Origin: an uncultured Alphaproteobacteria bacterium
GTDB taxonomy: Bacteria; Pseudomonadota; Alphaproteobacteria; HIMB59; GCA-002718135
Direction: 5' to 3'
Assembly: GCA_902571865.1 (NCBI GenBank)
Contig: CACGDO010000004.1
Coordinates: 1-64,000 of the forward strand
Length of the DNA: 64,000 bases
In this document: in pieces, positions 7,340-15,529 of the stretch
How the letters are laid out: the number at the start of each line of letters is the position of its first letter
Position numbering within the stretch: the first letter of the stretch is position 1
Program-made: the position numbers and the translations under genes
The notes under the pieces: generated by a model
Databases searched by the model: none
Told to the model about the DNA's origin: nothing
Seen by the model: only the letters and a program-made list of their open reading frames with translations

Positions 7340-8073
7340 ATAAAATTAATTTAGAAAATAGAGTAGCAATTGTAACGGGTGGAGCGCAAGGCTTTGGGTT
7401 AGCAATTACAAAAAGATTTATAGAGTCAGGTGCAAGAGTACTAATATGGGATAAAGATACAGAATATTTAAATAAAGTTGATCTAAAAAATACTCAAAAA
7501 ATTGAAGTTGATGTTTCAAATTATAAAAGTGTAGAGAATGCATTTGCTGAAAGTCTTACACATGAAAACAAAATTGATATTTTAATAAATAATGCAGGAA
7601 TAGCTGGACCAAATTTTAAGACATGGGATTATCCACTTGAGGAATGGCAAAAAGTTATAGACATAGATCTAACTGGGGTATTTTATTGCTGTAAAACTAT
7701 TGTTCCTCATTTTATCAAAAATAATTATGGACGTATCGTTAATATTTCCTCGATAGCTGGTAAGGAGGGCAATCCTAATGCAATGCCTTATAGTGCAGCA
7801 AAAGCCGGAGTTATTGCACTTACTAAATCTTTAGGAAAAGAATTAGCTGAAAATAACATTTCAGTTAATTGTGTTACCCCTGCACCTGCTAAGACGCGTA
7901 TTTTTGATCAAATTACACAAGAACATATTGATTATATGTTATCAAAAATTCCAAGAAATAGATTTGTGTTAGTAGAAGAATTAGCTTCTTTAGTTGCATG
8001 GATGTCTTCTGAAGAAAATTCTTATACCACTGGATCAACTTTTGACTTGAGTGGAGGTAGAGCTACTTATTAA
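7336..8073 (+). CDS. Short-chain dehydrogenase/reductase, sugar or sugar-acid type
   Basis: A 245-residue classical SDR. The cofactor site is TGGAQGFGLA near residue 15, the NNAGIAG motif is near residue 85, and the catalytic YxxxK is in MPYSAAKAG near residue 150. The C-terminal DLSGGRATY ending is seen in SDRs near deoxysugar catabolic genes. Candidate roles are L-rhamnose or L-fucose 1-dehydrogenase, or the dehydrogenase acting on 2-keto-3-deoxy-L-fuconate or -rhamnonate. This assignment is inference from the neighbouring lactonase and dehydratases. The start overlaps the peroxiredoxin stop by four bases. Confidence 0.88.
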   Translation: MNKINLENRVAIVTGGAQGFGLAITKRFIESGARVLIWDKDTEYLNKVDLKNTQKIEVDVSNYKSVENAFAESLTHENKIDILINNAGIAGPNFKTWDYPLEEWQKVIDIDLTGVFYCCKTIVPHFIKNNYGRIVNISSIAGKEGNPNAMPYSAAKAGVIALTKSLGKELAENNISVNCVTPAPAKTRIFDQITQEHIDYMLSKIPRNRFVLVEELASLVAWMSSEENSYTTGSTFDLSGGRATY

Positions 8074-9047
8074 TTTTTTCTTCTTTGTATTAGAGCGTAG
8101 ACTGTTACGGCTACTGTAATCATGAGTCCGTTAATAAATTTTACATAAAAACCAGATAAGCCTAAAGCAACTATTCCTGATTCTAATGATCCAATAATTA
8201 ATACTCCAATAAAAGTTCCAAAAATAGTACCTTTACCACCAAATACTGAAGTACCACCAACAAAGACGGCTGCTAGTGTTGTTAACATCAAACCTTCACC
8301 TTGTGTAGGCCAGAAATATAACATTTCATACATTGTAAAAATTCCTGCTAATGCAGAGAAAAATCCTAGTTGAACAAAAGCAATAATTTTTACATTATCA
8401 ACGTTAATTCCCATCATTTGAGCGCTTGCTTTGTTATCACCTACAAAGTGGATATGATTTCCAAATTTATGGTATCGATAAACCCATTGCATCAATCCAG
8501 TTAATACAATGAACCAAATAAATTGCATTGGAATTTTTCCAAATAATTTTTCAACAAATATCATATGATGCCATGTTCCATCTGCTACATCGACGATTGC
8601 AATACCGCTACCTTGAGAAATTACATTAACTAATCCACGCCAAAAAAATAATGTACCTATAGTGGCAACTATTGAAGGTATACCAATTTTAGTAACGAGT
8701 AATCCATTTACTAATCCAGCAAACATTCCAAGTGAAGTTGCCAAAATAAATGCTATAAAAAAGTTACCATCAGTCGATGTCATTATAATTCCAAATATGA
8801 GAGATGTAATTCCAACTATAGATGGAAATGATAAATCAATTTCACCAAGTGTAACAACAAATGTTGCTGATATAGCAATAATTCCAAAAAAAGGCATTGA
8901 TTGCATAAAAGCTCTATAAATAGGAAATCTTGTAAATACATGAGGTGCGCCAAGAAAATAAATTAGGAATAGTACTACAGCAATTATAGTAATACTAATT
9001 TCAAGTTTGTGAGTTTTTACAAAATAACTATTTAATAAATTACTCAT
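8070..9047 (-). CDS. Sugar ABC transporter permease (RbsC/FrcC type)
   Basis: A 325-residue inner-membrane permease with about eight to ten hydrophobic segments. The motif TLGEIDLSFPSIVG near residue 66 is the GEIDLS loop of ribose/xylose-type permeases (BPD_transp_2 family), and the C-terminal GGTSVFGGKGTIFGTFIG is also characteristic. It is the last gene of a minus-strand binding protein, ATPase, permease cassette and overlaps the end of the convergent SDR gene by four bases. Confidence 0.93.
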   Translation of the reverse strand: MSNLLNSYFVKTHKLEISITIIAVVLFLIYFLGAPHVFTRFPIYRAFMQSMPFFGIIAISATFVVTLGEIDLSFPSIVGITSLIFGIIMTSTDGNFFIAFILATSLGMFAGLVNGLLVTKIGIPSIVATIGTLFFWRGLVNVISQGSGIAIVDVADGTWHHMIFVEKLFGKIPMQFIWFIVLTGLMQWVYRYHKFGNHIHFVGDNKASAQMMGINVDNVKIIAFVQLGFFSALAGIFTMYEMLYFWPTQGEGLMLTTLAAVFVGGTSVFGGKGTIFGTFIGVLIIGSLESGIVALGLSGFYVKFINGLMITVAVTVYALIQRRKN

Positions 9048-9815
9048 TTAATCTTCCACTTTTATTTTTCCTGATTCATGAAGTTGAATCATTTTTTGAA
9101 CAAGTTCTTCTCTTGAAATATCTTCTTTATTAAATTCCCCAACAACTTCACCTCTATCTAAAATGATAAATCTATCTGCAGCTCCATATACGTGTATTAT
9201 ATTATGATCGATAAATATTGCAGATTTGTTTTCATTTTTTAAACCTTTTACAAAATTAAGAACTTTTTCTGTTTCCTGTATCGATAATCCCATTGTTGGT
9301 TCATCTAATACGATTAAATCAGAATTAAAATACAATGATCTACCGAAAGCTACACCTTGTTTTTCTCCACCAGACAGACCCATTACTTGAGAATCAACTG
9401 TTATAGCTTTTGAAGTAAAACCTATATAGTCCCGTAAAATTTTTTCTGCTTCTTTTCTTTGTTTTTTTATATCCAAAAAACCAAATGAATTTGTAATTTC
9501 TCTTCCTGCAAAGATATTTCTGTATAATTCTTGCTGATCACATAATGCTCTTTCTTGATACACTGCTTCAATTCCCATTTTTCTTGATTGAGCAACTGAT
9601 TTAATTTGTACCTCTTTTTCTTTAAAAAAAACCTTACCCGAGTTTGGGCTATGAACTCCAGTTATAACTTTTATAAGTGTTGATTTACCAGCACCATTAT
9701 CACCAATTAAAGCTACTACTTCGCCTTTATTTATTTTGATATTTACATCTTTTAAAACTTTCACGTTTCCAAAGTTTTTATAAATATTTTGTAATTTTAA
9801 AAGTTCTTCAGCCAT
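9048..9815 (-). CDS. Sugar ABC transporter ATP-binding protein, single-domain (FrcA-like)
   Basis: A 255-residue ATPase. I place the start at the ATG at 9815 because the protein then opens with MAEELLKLQNIYKNFG, the usual N-terminus; a longer frame would run through the intergenic hairpin and into the binding-protein gene. Walker A is GDNGAGKST, the ABC signature is LSGGEKQG, and Walker B is LIVLDEPTMGLS. There is only one nucleotide-binding domain, unlike the fused two-domain RbsA/XylG. This matches the FrcA-type organisation of the fructose importer of rhizobia, in which two copies pair. Confidence 0.92.
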   Translation of the reverse strand: MAEELLKLQNIYKNFGNVKVLKDVNIKINKGEVVALIGDNGAGKSTLIKVITGVHSPNSGKVFFKEKEVQIKSVAQSRKMGIEAVYQERALCDQQELYRNIFAGREITNSFGFLDIKKQRKEAEKILRDYIGFTSKAITVDSQVMGLSGGEKQGVAFGRSLYFNSDLIVLDEPTMGLSIQETEKVLNFVKGLKNENKSAIFIDHNIIHVYGAADRFIILDRGEVVGEFNKEDISREELVQKMIQLHESGKIKVED

Positions 9816-9823
9816 AGAAAATA

Positions 9824-9849
9824 AACCTGCCTTAAAAGTAAGGCAGGTT
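9824..9849 (-). terminator. Intra-operon hairpin between binding protein and ATPase genes
   Basis: AACCTGCCTTA (9824-9834) pairs perfectly with TAAGGCAGGTT (9839-9849). It lies in the only sizeable gap of the cassette, just after the binding-protein stop. Such hairpins typically protect the upstream message or cause partial termination, so that the binding protein is made in excess over the membrane components. Confidence 0.6.
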
Positions 9850-9861
9850 ATAAAATTTAAT

Positions 9862-10842
9862 TTATCTGATTTGTACTGCTGCCAATGGAGCAACAGCATC
9901 TACGTTATCAGCTGTAACAAATGCAGCACCAGTATCCATAGCTAATCCAGCCATTCCATATTTTGTACTTAGGAATAACTGCACTATTGGCATATAACCT
10001 TGGATAAATGGTTGTTGATCAATTACTACATCAATGTAACCTGAATTAATTCCATCAACAATTGGAGCTGATAAATCAAATCCAGCGCCACATACTTCTT
10101 CAGTACCATGACCTGCAGCCTTCATATATGTTGGTAAACTTGCAGTTAATCCACCATGATCAGTAATTGCTAATTTGATATCAGGATTCGCACTGTAAGT
10201 AGCAACGTACATAGGAGTTCCCTGTGATGCATCTGAGTTTACGTTATCAGGAATTTCTTGATAAACAACTTCAACACCTGCTGCTTCAACACCTGCTATT
10301 GCACCTTTAGTTCTTTCTCCTCTATTTGGCATACTTGCAAGACCCCAGATAAACGCTTTGTCTCCAGCTTGTAGACCACAAACTTCAACAGCTTTTTTAC
10401 CTAGATTAAATCCAGCATCAAATAAATCTGCGCCTGCATAACCAAATCCTTCAGTTTTATATTCTGACTCAAGGTCAGGAAGAGGTGTGTTCATAGTAGT
10501 AATAACTATTCCCATTTCTCTAGCTTCTTGAATGATGGGTCTCATTGCAGCATCACCTGGGAAACCATAGATTGCAATTCCATCAGGCTGTAAAGCAACA
10601 GCTTCTTTGAATTGTTTAATCATGATTTCTGAATTCCATTGTGACCAGTAATAGTCTACGTCACAACCAGTATGTTCAGCAGCAGCAACTGCACCATTAT
10701 AAACGATAGTTCCAAATGGACCACCTTCAGGTCCGCCTGGGAAAAATATAAATTTCTTATCACAGCTATAATCATTTTTTGCTACTGCTGAAGTAGATGC
10801 AAAAGCAAAAAATAGAGCAATGATTGCAAAGATTTTTTTCAT
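9862..10842 (-). CDS. Sugar ABC transporter substrate-binding protein
   Basis: A 326-residue periplasmic binding protein. The ATG at 10842 has GGAGGAATT directly upstream and starts a clear signal peptide (MKKIFAIIALFFAFASTSAVA, cleaved after AVA). The fold is the Peripla_BP_4/RbsB type, with GGPFGTIVYNGAVAAAEHTG near the start and the hinge stretch DGIAIYGFPGD. The C-terminal NSGYIDVVIDQQPFIQGYM is typical for ribose/xylose/fructose-type binding proteins. The sugar cannot be read from sequence; the adjacent genes point to a pentose or a 6-deoxyhexose. Confidence 0.93.
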   Translation of the reverse strand: MKKIFAIIALFFAFASTSAVAKNDYSCDKKFIFFPGGPEGGPFGTIVYNGAVAAAEHTGCDVDYYWSQWNSEIMIKQFKEAVALQPDGIAIYGFPGDAAMRPIIQEAREMGIVITTMNTPLPDLESEYKTEGFGYAGADLFDAGFNLGKKAVEVCGLQAGDKAFIWGLASMPNRGERTKGAIAGVEAAGVEVVYQEIPDNVNSDASQGTPMYVATYSANPDIKLAITDHGGLTASLPTYMKAAGHGTEEVCGAGFDLSAPIVDGINSGYIDVVIDQQPFIQGYMPIVQLFLSTKYGMAGLAMDTGAAFVTADNVDAVAPLAAVQIR

Positions 10843-11032
10843 AATTCCTCCAAATAATTTATGACTCAATTTATAAGTAAATAAATAAATATTACAATTA
10901 AATTAAAGTATTAAAGGATTTATTACAAATTAAATTCGAGTTACATTAGCTAGATAAAATAGTCGCACTTAAATACTAATTTACAGCAATTTTTATATTT
11001 ATAAGGTTATTAAAAAGTGTTATTTTTCAATT

Positions 11033-12019
11033 ATGGAAGTAGATCTAGGTAAATGGTATCGAGCAAATATAGATAAAAAAGAATTTAAGAAGTTATGCAA
11101 GAAATCTGATTGGCAGGGTTTTAAGCATATGATTATTTATTTTTCATCTCTATTTCTTTTTGGGTATCTTGCATATGTAACATGGGGCACTTGGTGGTCT
11201 TTATTATTTTTTCTAATATACGGAAATATTTGGGGATGTAGTGATGCTATTTGGCATGAAACTGGTCACAGAACAGCTTTTAAATCTAAATTCTGGAATG
11301 ATTTCTTTTATTACATTGCAAGTTTCATGGATAATTTCGAGCCTATAAGATGGAGATATTCTCACTATCATCATCATACCTATACGCAGTTTAATGATCC
11401 TGTAGATTTTGAAATACATGTAAAAAAACCAACTGATTTAATTGTGTTTTTCTCTCACTACATTCCATTCTCCGGTTTTGTTTTTTTTAAAAATTCTCTT
11501 CAATGGGAAACTATAAAACATGCATTTGGTGTGACAACAGATGTAATGAAAGTTTGTATTCCTGAAAACGAAAGATGGAAATGTAGATTATCTGCTTGGA
11601 GTCATCTCTCTATTTGGATCATAAGTATCGCTTCTTCAGTATACCTTCAAAGCTGGCTTCCAGTTCTATATGTTTTATTACCTAATTTTTATGGAAAGAC
11701 ACTTGTTATGCTAATGGGTCTTACTCAGCATGCGGGACTTAGAGAAGATAAAAGAGATCACAGGTATACAACCAGAACAGTATATTTAAATCCAGTTTTA
11801 AGTTTTTTATATTGGCATATGGAATATCATGTTGAGCACCATATGTTCCCTCAAGTTCCCTCACATAATTTACCTAAACTACATGCTATGATTAAAGATC
11901 AATTACCACCTGCTAGAAAAGGTCTTATAGGAGCCTATAAAGAAATTGTTCCAGCACTCATAAAACAAGCAAAAAATCCAGACTATCAAATTCCATTATC
12001 TATTCCAAGTAACGCCTAA
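11033..12019 (+). CDS. Membrane di-iron oxygenase, fatty-acid-desaturase superfamily, MocD-like (copy 1)
   Basis: A 328-residue integral membrane protein with the three histidine boxes of the superfamily: HETGH at residues 75-79, HYHHH at 111-115 and HVEHH near 266-270. An extra TQHAGL motif precedes the third box. Immediately downstream are a ferredoxin reductase and a Rieske ferredoxin, the same trio as MocD/MocF/MocE of rhizopine breakdown, where MocDEF is thought to remove an O-methyl group. Ordinary lipid desaturation is possible but less consistent with the sugar-gene neighbourhood. The 190 bases upstream (10843-11032) hold the divergent promoters; I see no clear motif there. Confidence 0.85.
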   Translation: MEVDLGKWYRANIDKKEFKKLCKKSDWQGFKHMIIYFSSLFLFGYLAYVTWGTWWSLLFFLIYGNIWGCSDAIWHETGHRTAFKSKFWNDFFYYIASFMDNFEPIRWRYSHYHHHTYTQFNDPVDFEIHVKKPTDLIVFFSHYIPFSGFVFFKNSLQWETIKHAFGVTTDVMKVCIPENERWKCRLSAWSHLSIWIISIASSVYLQSWLPVLYVLLPNFYGKTLVMLMGLTQHAGLREDKRDHRYTTRTVYLNPVLSFLYWHMEYHVEHHMFPQVPSHNLPKLHAMIKDQLPPARKGLIGAYKEIVPALIKQAKNPDYQIPLSIPSNA

Positions 12020-12024
12020 ACTAA

Positions 12025-13254
12025 GTGAAAAATAACATTATAATCTTAGGCGGTGGTCAAGCTGGAATCTATGCTGCAAGAGAAATTAGACAAAATGATA
12101 CAGAATCAAATATTAAAATTTTAGGTGAAGAAAATTTATTACCATACGAAAGACCTCCTTTATCTAAAGATTTTTTGTTAAATAAAAAAAATGAAGACGA
12201 TCTTTATTTTCATTCTAGCGACGTACTAAAAAATGAAAATATAGATTTTGAAAATATATCAATAAGTAAAGTTGACTTTGAAAATAAAAAACTTTTTTCA
12301 AAAAATGAAGATATTTACACTTATGATAGTTTACTTATTTCAACAGGCTCCGACAATAAAAGACTTAGTCTAGATAATAATTTAAACGATGATGTTTATT
12401 ATCTAAGAAATTTAGAAGAAGCCAAAACGATTAAGGAAAAAGTTTCAGATAAAAATAAAATAACTATTATCGGTGGAGGTTTCATTGGCTTAGAAATTGC
12501 CTCATCTTTAAGTCAGCTTGAAAAGAAAGTAACTGTTATAGAAATCGGTAATCAACTTATGGGAAGAATTATACCAAAACAAATTGCTGATCTAGTTCAA
12601 AAAACTCATTTAGAAAATGGAAATAAAATAATATTAAATAAACAGATAGATAAAATAACCAAAAAAAATGGCATTTATGAAATCTTACTTAGTGATAATT
12701 CATTAATACAAACAGATTTTATAATTGCAGGCATAGGATCAGCTCCGTCAGTAAAGTTATTTGAAAATACTAATTTAAAACTTGATAATGGTATCATAAC
12801 AAATCAATTTTGTGAAACCTCTATTAAAGATGTTTATGCAGCAGGTGATGTATGTAATTTTTATCATCCATTTTATGAAAGAAATATGCGACTTGAGTCT
12901 TATCAACATGCACAAAATCATGGAATATGTGCTGGAAAAAATATTGCTGGAGTAAAAACAGAATACAATTCAATTCCCTGGATGTGGTCTGATCAATTTA
13001 ATTTGAATCTCCAACTGACTGGTATTTGTGATGATTATGATGAAATTATTGAAAGAGGTAATGATATTAATAATGGTGTAATTTATTTTTTTCTAAAAAA
13101 TAAAAAGATAAGAGGAGCATGTGGTGTAGGAATTATGGGAAAAGTTGGCCGTGACATTCGAATCACTTCTAAATTAACTGAGAAAAATACCATTGTAGAT
13201 AAACAAATTCTTTCAGACCAAAATCAAAAATTAAATAAACTTATACAAAAATAA
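12025..13254 (+). CDS. FAD-dependent ferredoxin reductase (MocF/ThcD-like)
   Basis: A 409-residue flavoprotein starting with GTG at 12025. An FAD-binding motif GGGQAGIYAA is at the N-terminus, a second nucleotide-binding motif GGGFIGLEIASSL near residue 155 binds NAD(P)H, and YAAGDVCNF near residue 273 contacts FAD. Length and layout match reductases that feed electrons to ferredoxins of P450, Rieske or membrane di-iron oxygenases. It lies between a di-iron oxygenase gene and a Rieske ferredoxin gene, so it should deliver electrons to that pair. Confidence 0.92.
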   Translation: MKNNIIILGGGQAGIYAAREIRQNDTESNIKILGEENLLPYERPPLSKDFLLNKKNEDDLYFHSSDVLKNENIDFENISISKVDFENKKLFSKNEDIYTYDSLLISTGSDNKRLSLDNNLNDDVYYLRNLEEAKTIKEKVSDKNKITIIGGGFIGLEIASSLSQLEKKVTVIEIGNQLMGRIIPKQIADLVQKTHLENGNKIILNKQIDKITKKNGIYEILLSDNSLIQTDFIIAGIGSAPSVKLFENTNLKLDNGIITNQFCETSIKDVYAAGDVCNFYHPFYERNMRLESYQHAQNHGICAGKNIAGVKTEYNSIPWMWSDQFNLNLQLTGICDDYDEIIERGNDINNGVIYFFLKNKKIRGACGVGIMGKVGRDIRITSKLTEKNTIVDKQILSDQNQKLNKLIQK

Positions 13255-13306
13255 TAATTTAATTATTTTGTATTTATTTTCACAAAATAGATATTATATA
13301 CATCAT

Positions 13307-13624
13307 ATGTCTGAAGAAAATTGGATTGAAGTAGGGTCTACAAATAGTATTGAAGAAGAGGATCTCATCAGATTTGACCATCAAGATAAAACTTTTTGTG
13401 TTTATAGGTTAACAGATGGTTTTTATGCTACTGATGGAATTTGTACACATGAGGCTGTACATCTTGAAGATGGTTTGGTTATGGATGATGAAATTGAATG
13501 TCCAATGCACCAGGGAATTTTTAATATTAAATCTGGAGAAGCCCTAAGCCCTCCAGCGTGTGAGGATTTAAAAACATACCCAGTTAAAGTTGATAATGAC
13601 AAAATTTTCATTAAGATAGATTAA
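13307..13624 (+). CDS. Rieske-type [2Fe-2S] ferredoxin (MocE-like)
   Basis: A 105-residue soluble ferredoxin. The ATG at 13307 gives the usual MSEENWIEVG opening; an upstream in-frame start adds an atypical extension. Cluster ligands are CTH (Cys and His) and CPMH (Cys and His), separated by about 16 residues, the Rieske spacing. It would carry electrons from the reductase just upstream to the di-iron oxygenases on either side. Confidence 0.93.
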   Translation: MSEENWIEVGSTNSIEEEDLIRFDHQDKTFCVYRLTDGFYATDGICTHEAVHLEDGLVMDDEIECPMHQGIFNIKSGEALSPPACEDLKTYPVKVDNDKIFIKID

Positions 13625-13643
13625 ATATTTTTTTGGAGATTTT

Positions 13644-14471
13644 ATGAGCAGAAAAAAACTTACAGTTTACGATTATTTGCAATGCAAAGGTAAAAGACAA
13701 CTAAGTGTTATGTTTGTACATAATGCTGATGAAGCTGCAGCAGCTGAAGAGGCTGGCATTGACATGATTTGTACTTCTCATGATGCTCCACAATTTGGTA
13801 TTTACAATTCTTTTGATGAGCTTAAGCGAATTCGCGAGGCTGCACCAACTTGCTTTATGCAATCTGGAGGGGCAGTAAGAGTAGCTTCTGAATACGAAGC
13901 AATGAAACTATCACACAAGTATTTAGACATTGGCGCAGACGTTATCTATGGTGGTAATTGGAGTTACAAATGGATTAGAGCATTAAGAGATGAGTATGTT
14001 CCAATTAATAGTCATGTTGGATTAGTTCCAGGAAATGCTACTTGGATTGGAGGATTTGTTGCACAAGGTAAAACTGCTGATAAAGCCGTTAGAATTTTAG
14101 AACATACTCTTGAGTTACAAGAAGCGGGGGCTATCGGAGTTGAACTCGAAGTAGTTCCTCCAAAAGTTGCAGAAGTTATTACAAAAAAAGTTGATATCAT
14201 GACTCTCTCAATGGGAAGTGGTTCTGGATGTGATGGACAATATTTATTTGCTAATGATGTGCTCGGATATACCCAAGGAAAAATTCCGAGACATGCGCGA
14301 ATTTATAGAGATTTTAAAAAAGAATTTGCAAAATTACAAGCTGAAAGAGTAAGTGCATTCAAAGAGTTTCACAATGATACGGTAAACAAAAAATTTAATG
14401 ATCCTAAAATCACAGTTAATATTGATGAAAGTGAATTTGAAAAATTTTTAAAGCTTTCAGAAAAATTTTGA
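13644..14471 (+). CDS. Divergent PanB-like (ketopantoate hydroxymethyltransferase family) protein
   Basis: A 275-residue TIM-barrel protein of the PanB family. Similarity is clear in INSHVGLVPGNATWIGGFVA, in the catalytic-glutamate region VELEVVP (Glu169), and in GSGSGCDGQYLFANDVLGYTQG. However, of the three usual metal ligands only the first acidic position (Asp47 in SHDAPQ) is evident. The regions aligning with the second and third (around residues 70-75 and 100-105) read CFMQSGG and IYGGNW and lack Asp/Glu. No panC neighbour is present. I infer that it has a different substrate from canonical PanB. It sits between two MocD-like genes, so a one-carbon or methylated-sugar role is possible but untested. 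Confidence 0.8.
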   Translation: MSRKKLTVYDYLQCKGKRQLSVMFVHNADEAAAAEEAGIDMICTSHDAPQFGIYNSFDELKRIREAAPTCFMQSGGAVRVASEYEAMKLSHKYLDIGADVIYGGNWSYKWIRALRDEYVPINSHVGLVPGNATWIGGFVAQGKTADKAVRILEHTLELQEAGAIGVELEVVPPKVAEVITKKVDIMTLSMGSGSGCDGQYLFANDVLGYTQGKIPRHARIYRDFKKEFAKLQAERVSAFKEFHNDTVNKKFNDPKITVNIDESEFEKFLKLSEKF

Positions 14472-14474
14472 TTA

Positions 14475-15491
14475 ATGTTTGCGGGCGAAGTTGATTTAAA
14501 AACTTGGTATAAACCAAAAATTGATAAGAAAACTTTAAAGGAACTTTCTAAGAGATCTGATACAAAAGGTTTATTAGATATATGCATATTTATTGTTGCT
14601 CTAATATTAAGTGGATATCTGTGTATTCTAAGTTGGGGTACTTTATGGTCAATACCTGCTCTTTTGCTTTATGGAAATATTTTCTATTGTAAAATCATAA
14701 GCATTCAACATGAAACAAATCACGAAACATATTTTAAAACAAGAGCGTTAAATAAACTTTTTTATCATATAACTTCTTTACTCGGTGGTTTTGAAGCAGT
14801 TAGATGGAAGTGGAGTCATTTTCATCATCATTCTTACACTATATTTACACATGAAGAGGTGTACGATTACGAAAATAATAGTCCGAAACCAACAGAGCCT
14901 ATTAGATTTCTTTTAAATTTTTTACCTCTTGGTCCAATAATTAATATTCAAAAAATTAGACATTTTACACATTTTGAAATTATTAAACATTCATTTGGGA
15001 TAATTACTCCTGTTGTAAAAGTTACAGTACCTGAAAAGGAGATAAAAAAAATTATTAATAGTTCAAGATTATATTTAAGTTTTTGGTTGCTCGTAATTTT
15101 ATGTTCAGTTTTGTTACAATCATGGCTACTAATCATAATGATAATTTTACCTCCATTTTATGGTAATACTATATTAATGATATGCGGCATGACTCAACAT
15201 GCTGGACTAGCTGATAATATTAAAGATCATAGAAAAAGTACAAGAACCGTTATCATGAATCCTTTTTTTAGTTTTTTGTATTCAAACATGGAGTATCATA
15301 TTGAGCACCACATTTTCCCAAAAATCCCATGCCATAATTTAAAAAAATTTCACAAAATAGTTAAAAATCAAATGCCAGAACCTCATAACGGAATAATTTC
15401 TGCTTATAGATCAATAATCCCAGCAATATTTAAGCAATCTAAAGATAAAAATTATTTTATTGATGTGAAGGTTCCAGATACGACAATTTAG
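14475..15491 (+). CDS. Membrane di-iron oxygenase, fatty-acid-desaturase superfamily, MocD-like (copy 2)
   Basis: A 338-residue paralogue of the protein at 11033-12019. It shares the N-terminal pattern (DLKTWYKPKIDKKTLKELSK) and all three histidine boxes: HETNH, HFHHH and HIEHH. It starts three bases after the PanB-like gene ends, so it is surely co-transcribed. Keeping every box argues that it is active. The pair may act on two substrates or two positions of one molecule, or form a hetero-oligomer. Confidence 0.85.
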   Translation: MFAGEVDLKTWYKPKIDKKTLKELSKRSDTKGLLDICIFIVALILSGYLCILSWGTLWSIPALLLYGNIFYCKIISIQHETNHETYFKTRALNKLFYHITSLLGGFEAVRWKWSHFHHHSYTIFTHEEVYDYENNSPKPTEPIRFLLNFLPLGPIINIQKIRHFTHFEIIKHSFGIITPVVKVTVPEKEIKKIINSSRLYLSFWLLVILCSVLLQSWLLIIMIILPPFYGNTILMICGMTQHAGLADNIKDHRKSTRTVIMNPFFSFLYSNMEYHIEHHIFPKIPCHNLKKFHKIVKNQMPEPHNGIISAYRSIIPAIFKQSKDKNYFIDVKVPDTTI

Positions 15492-15529
15492 TCTCTTTTT
15501 TTTTACTAAAAATATACTATAAACGGATC

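Noticed and set aside
11033-12019. Straightforward lipid desaturase annotation
   Set aside because: The histidine boxes allow it, but the adjacent reductase and Rieske ferredoxin and the sugar-gene context fit a MocD-like oxygenase better.
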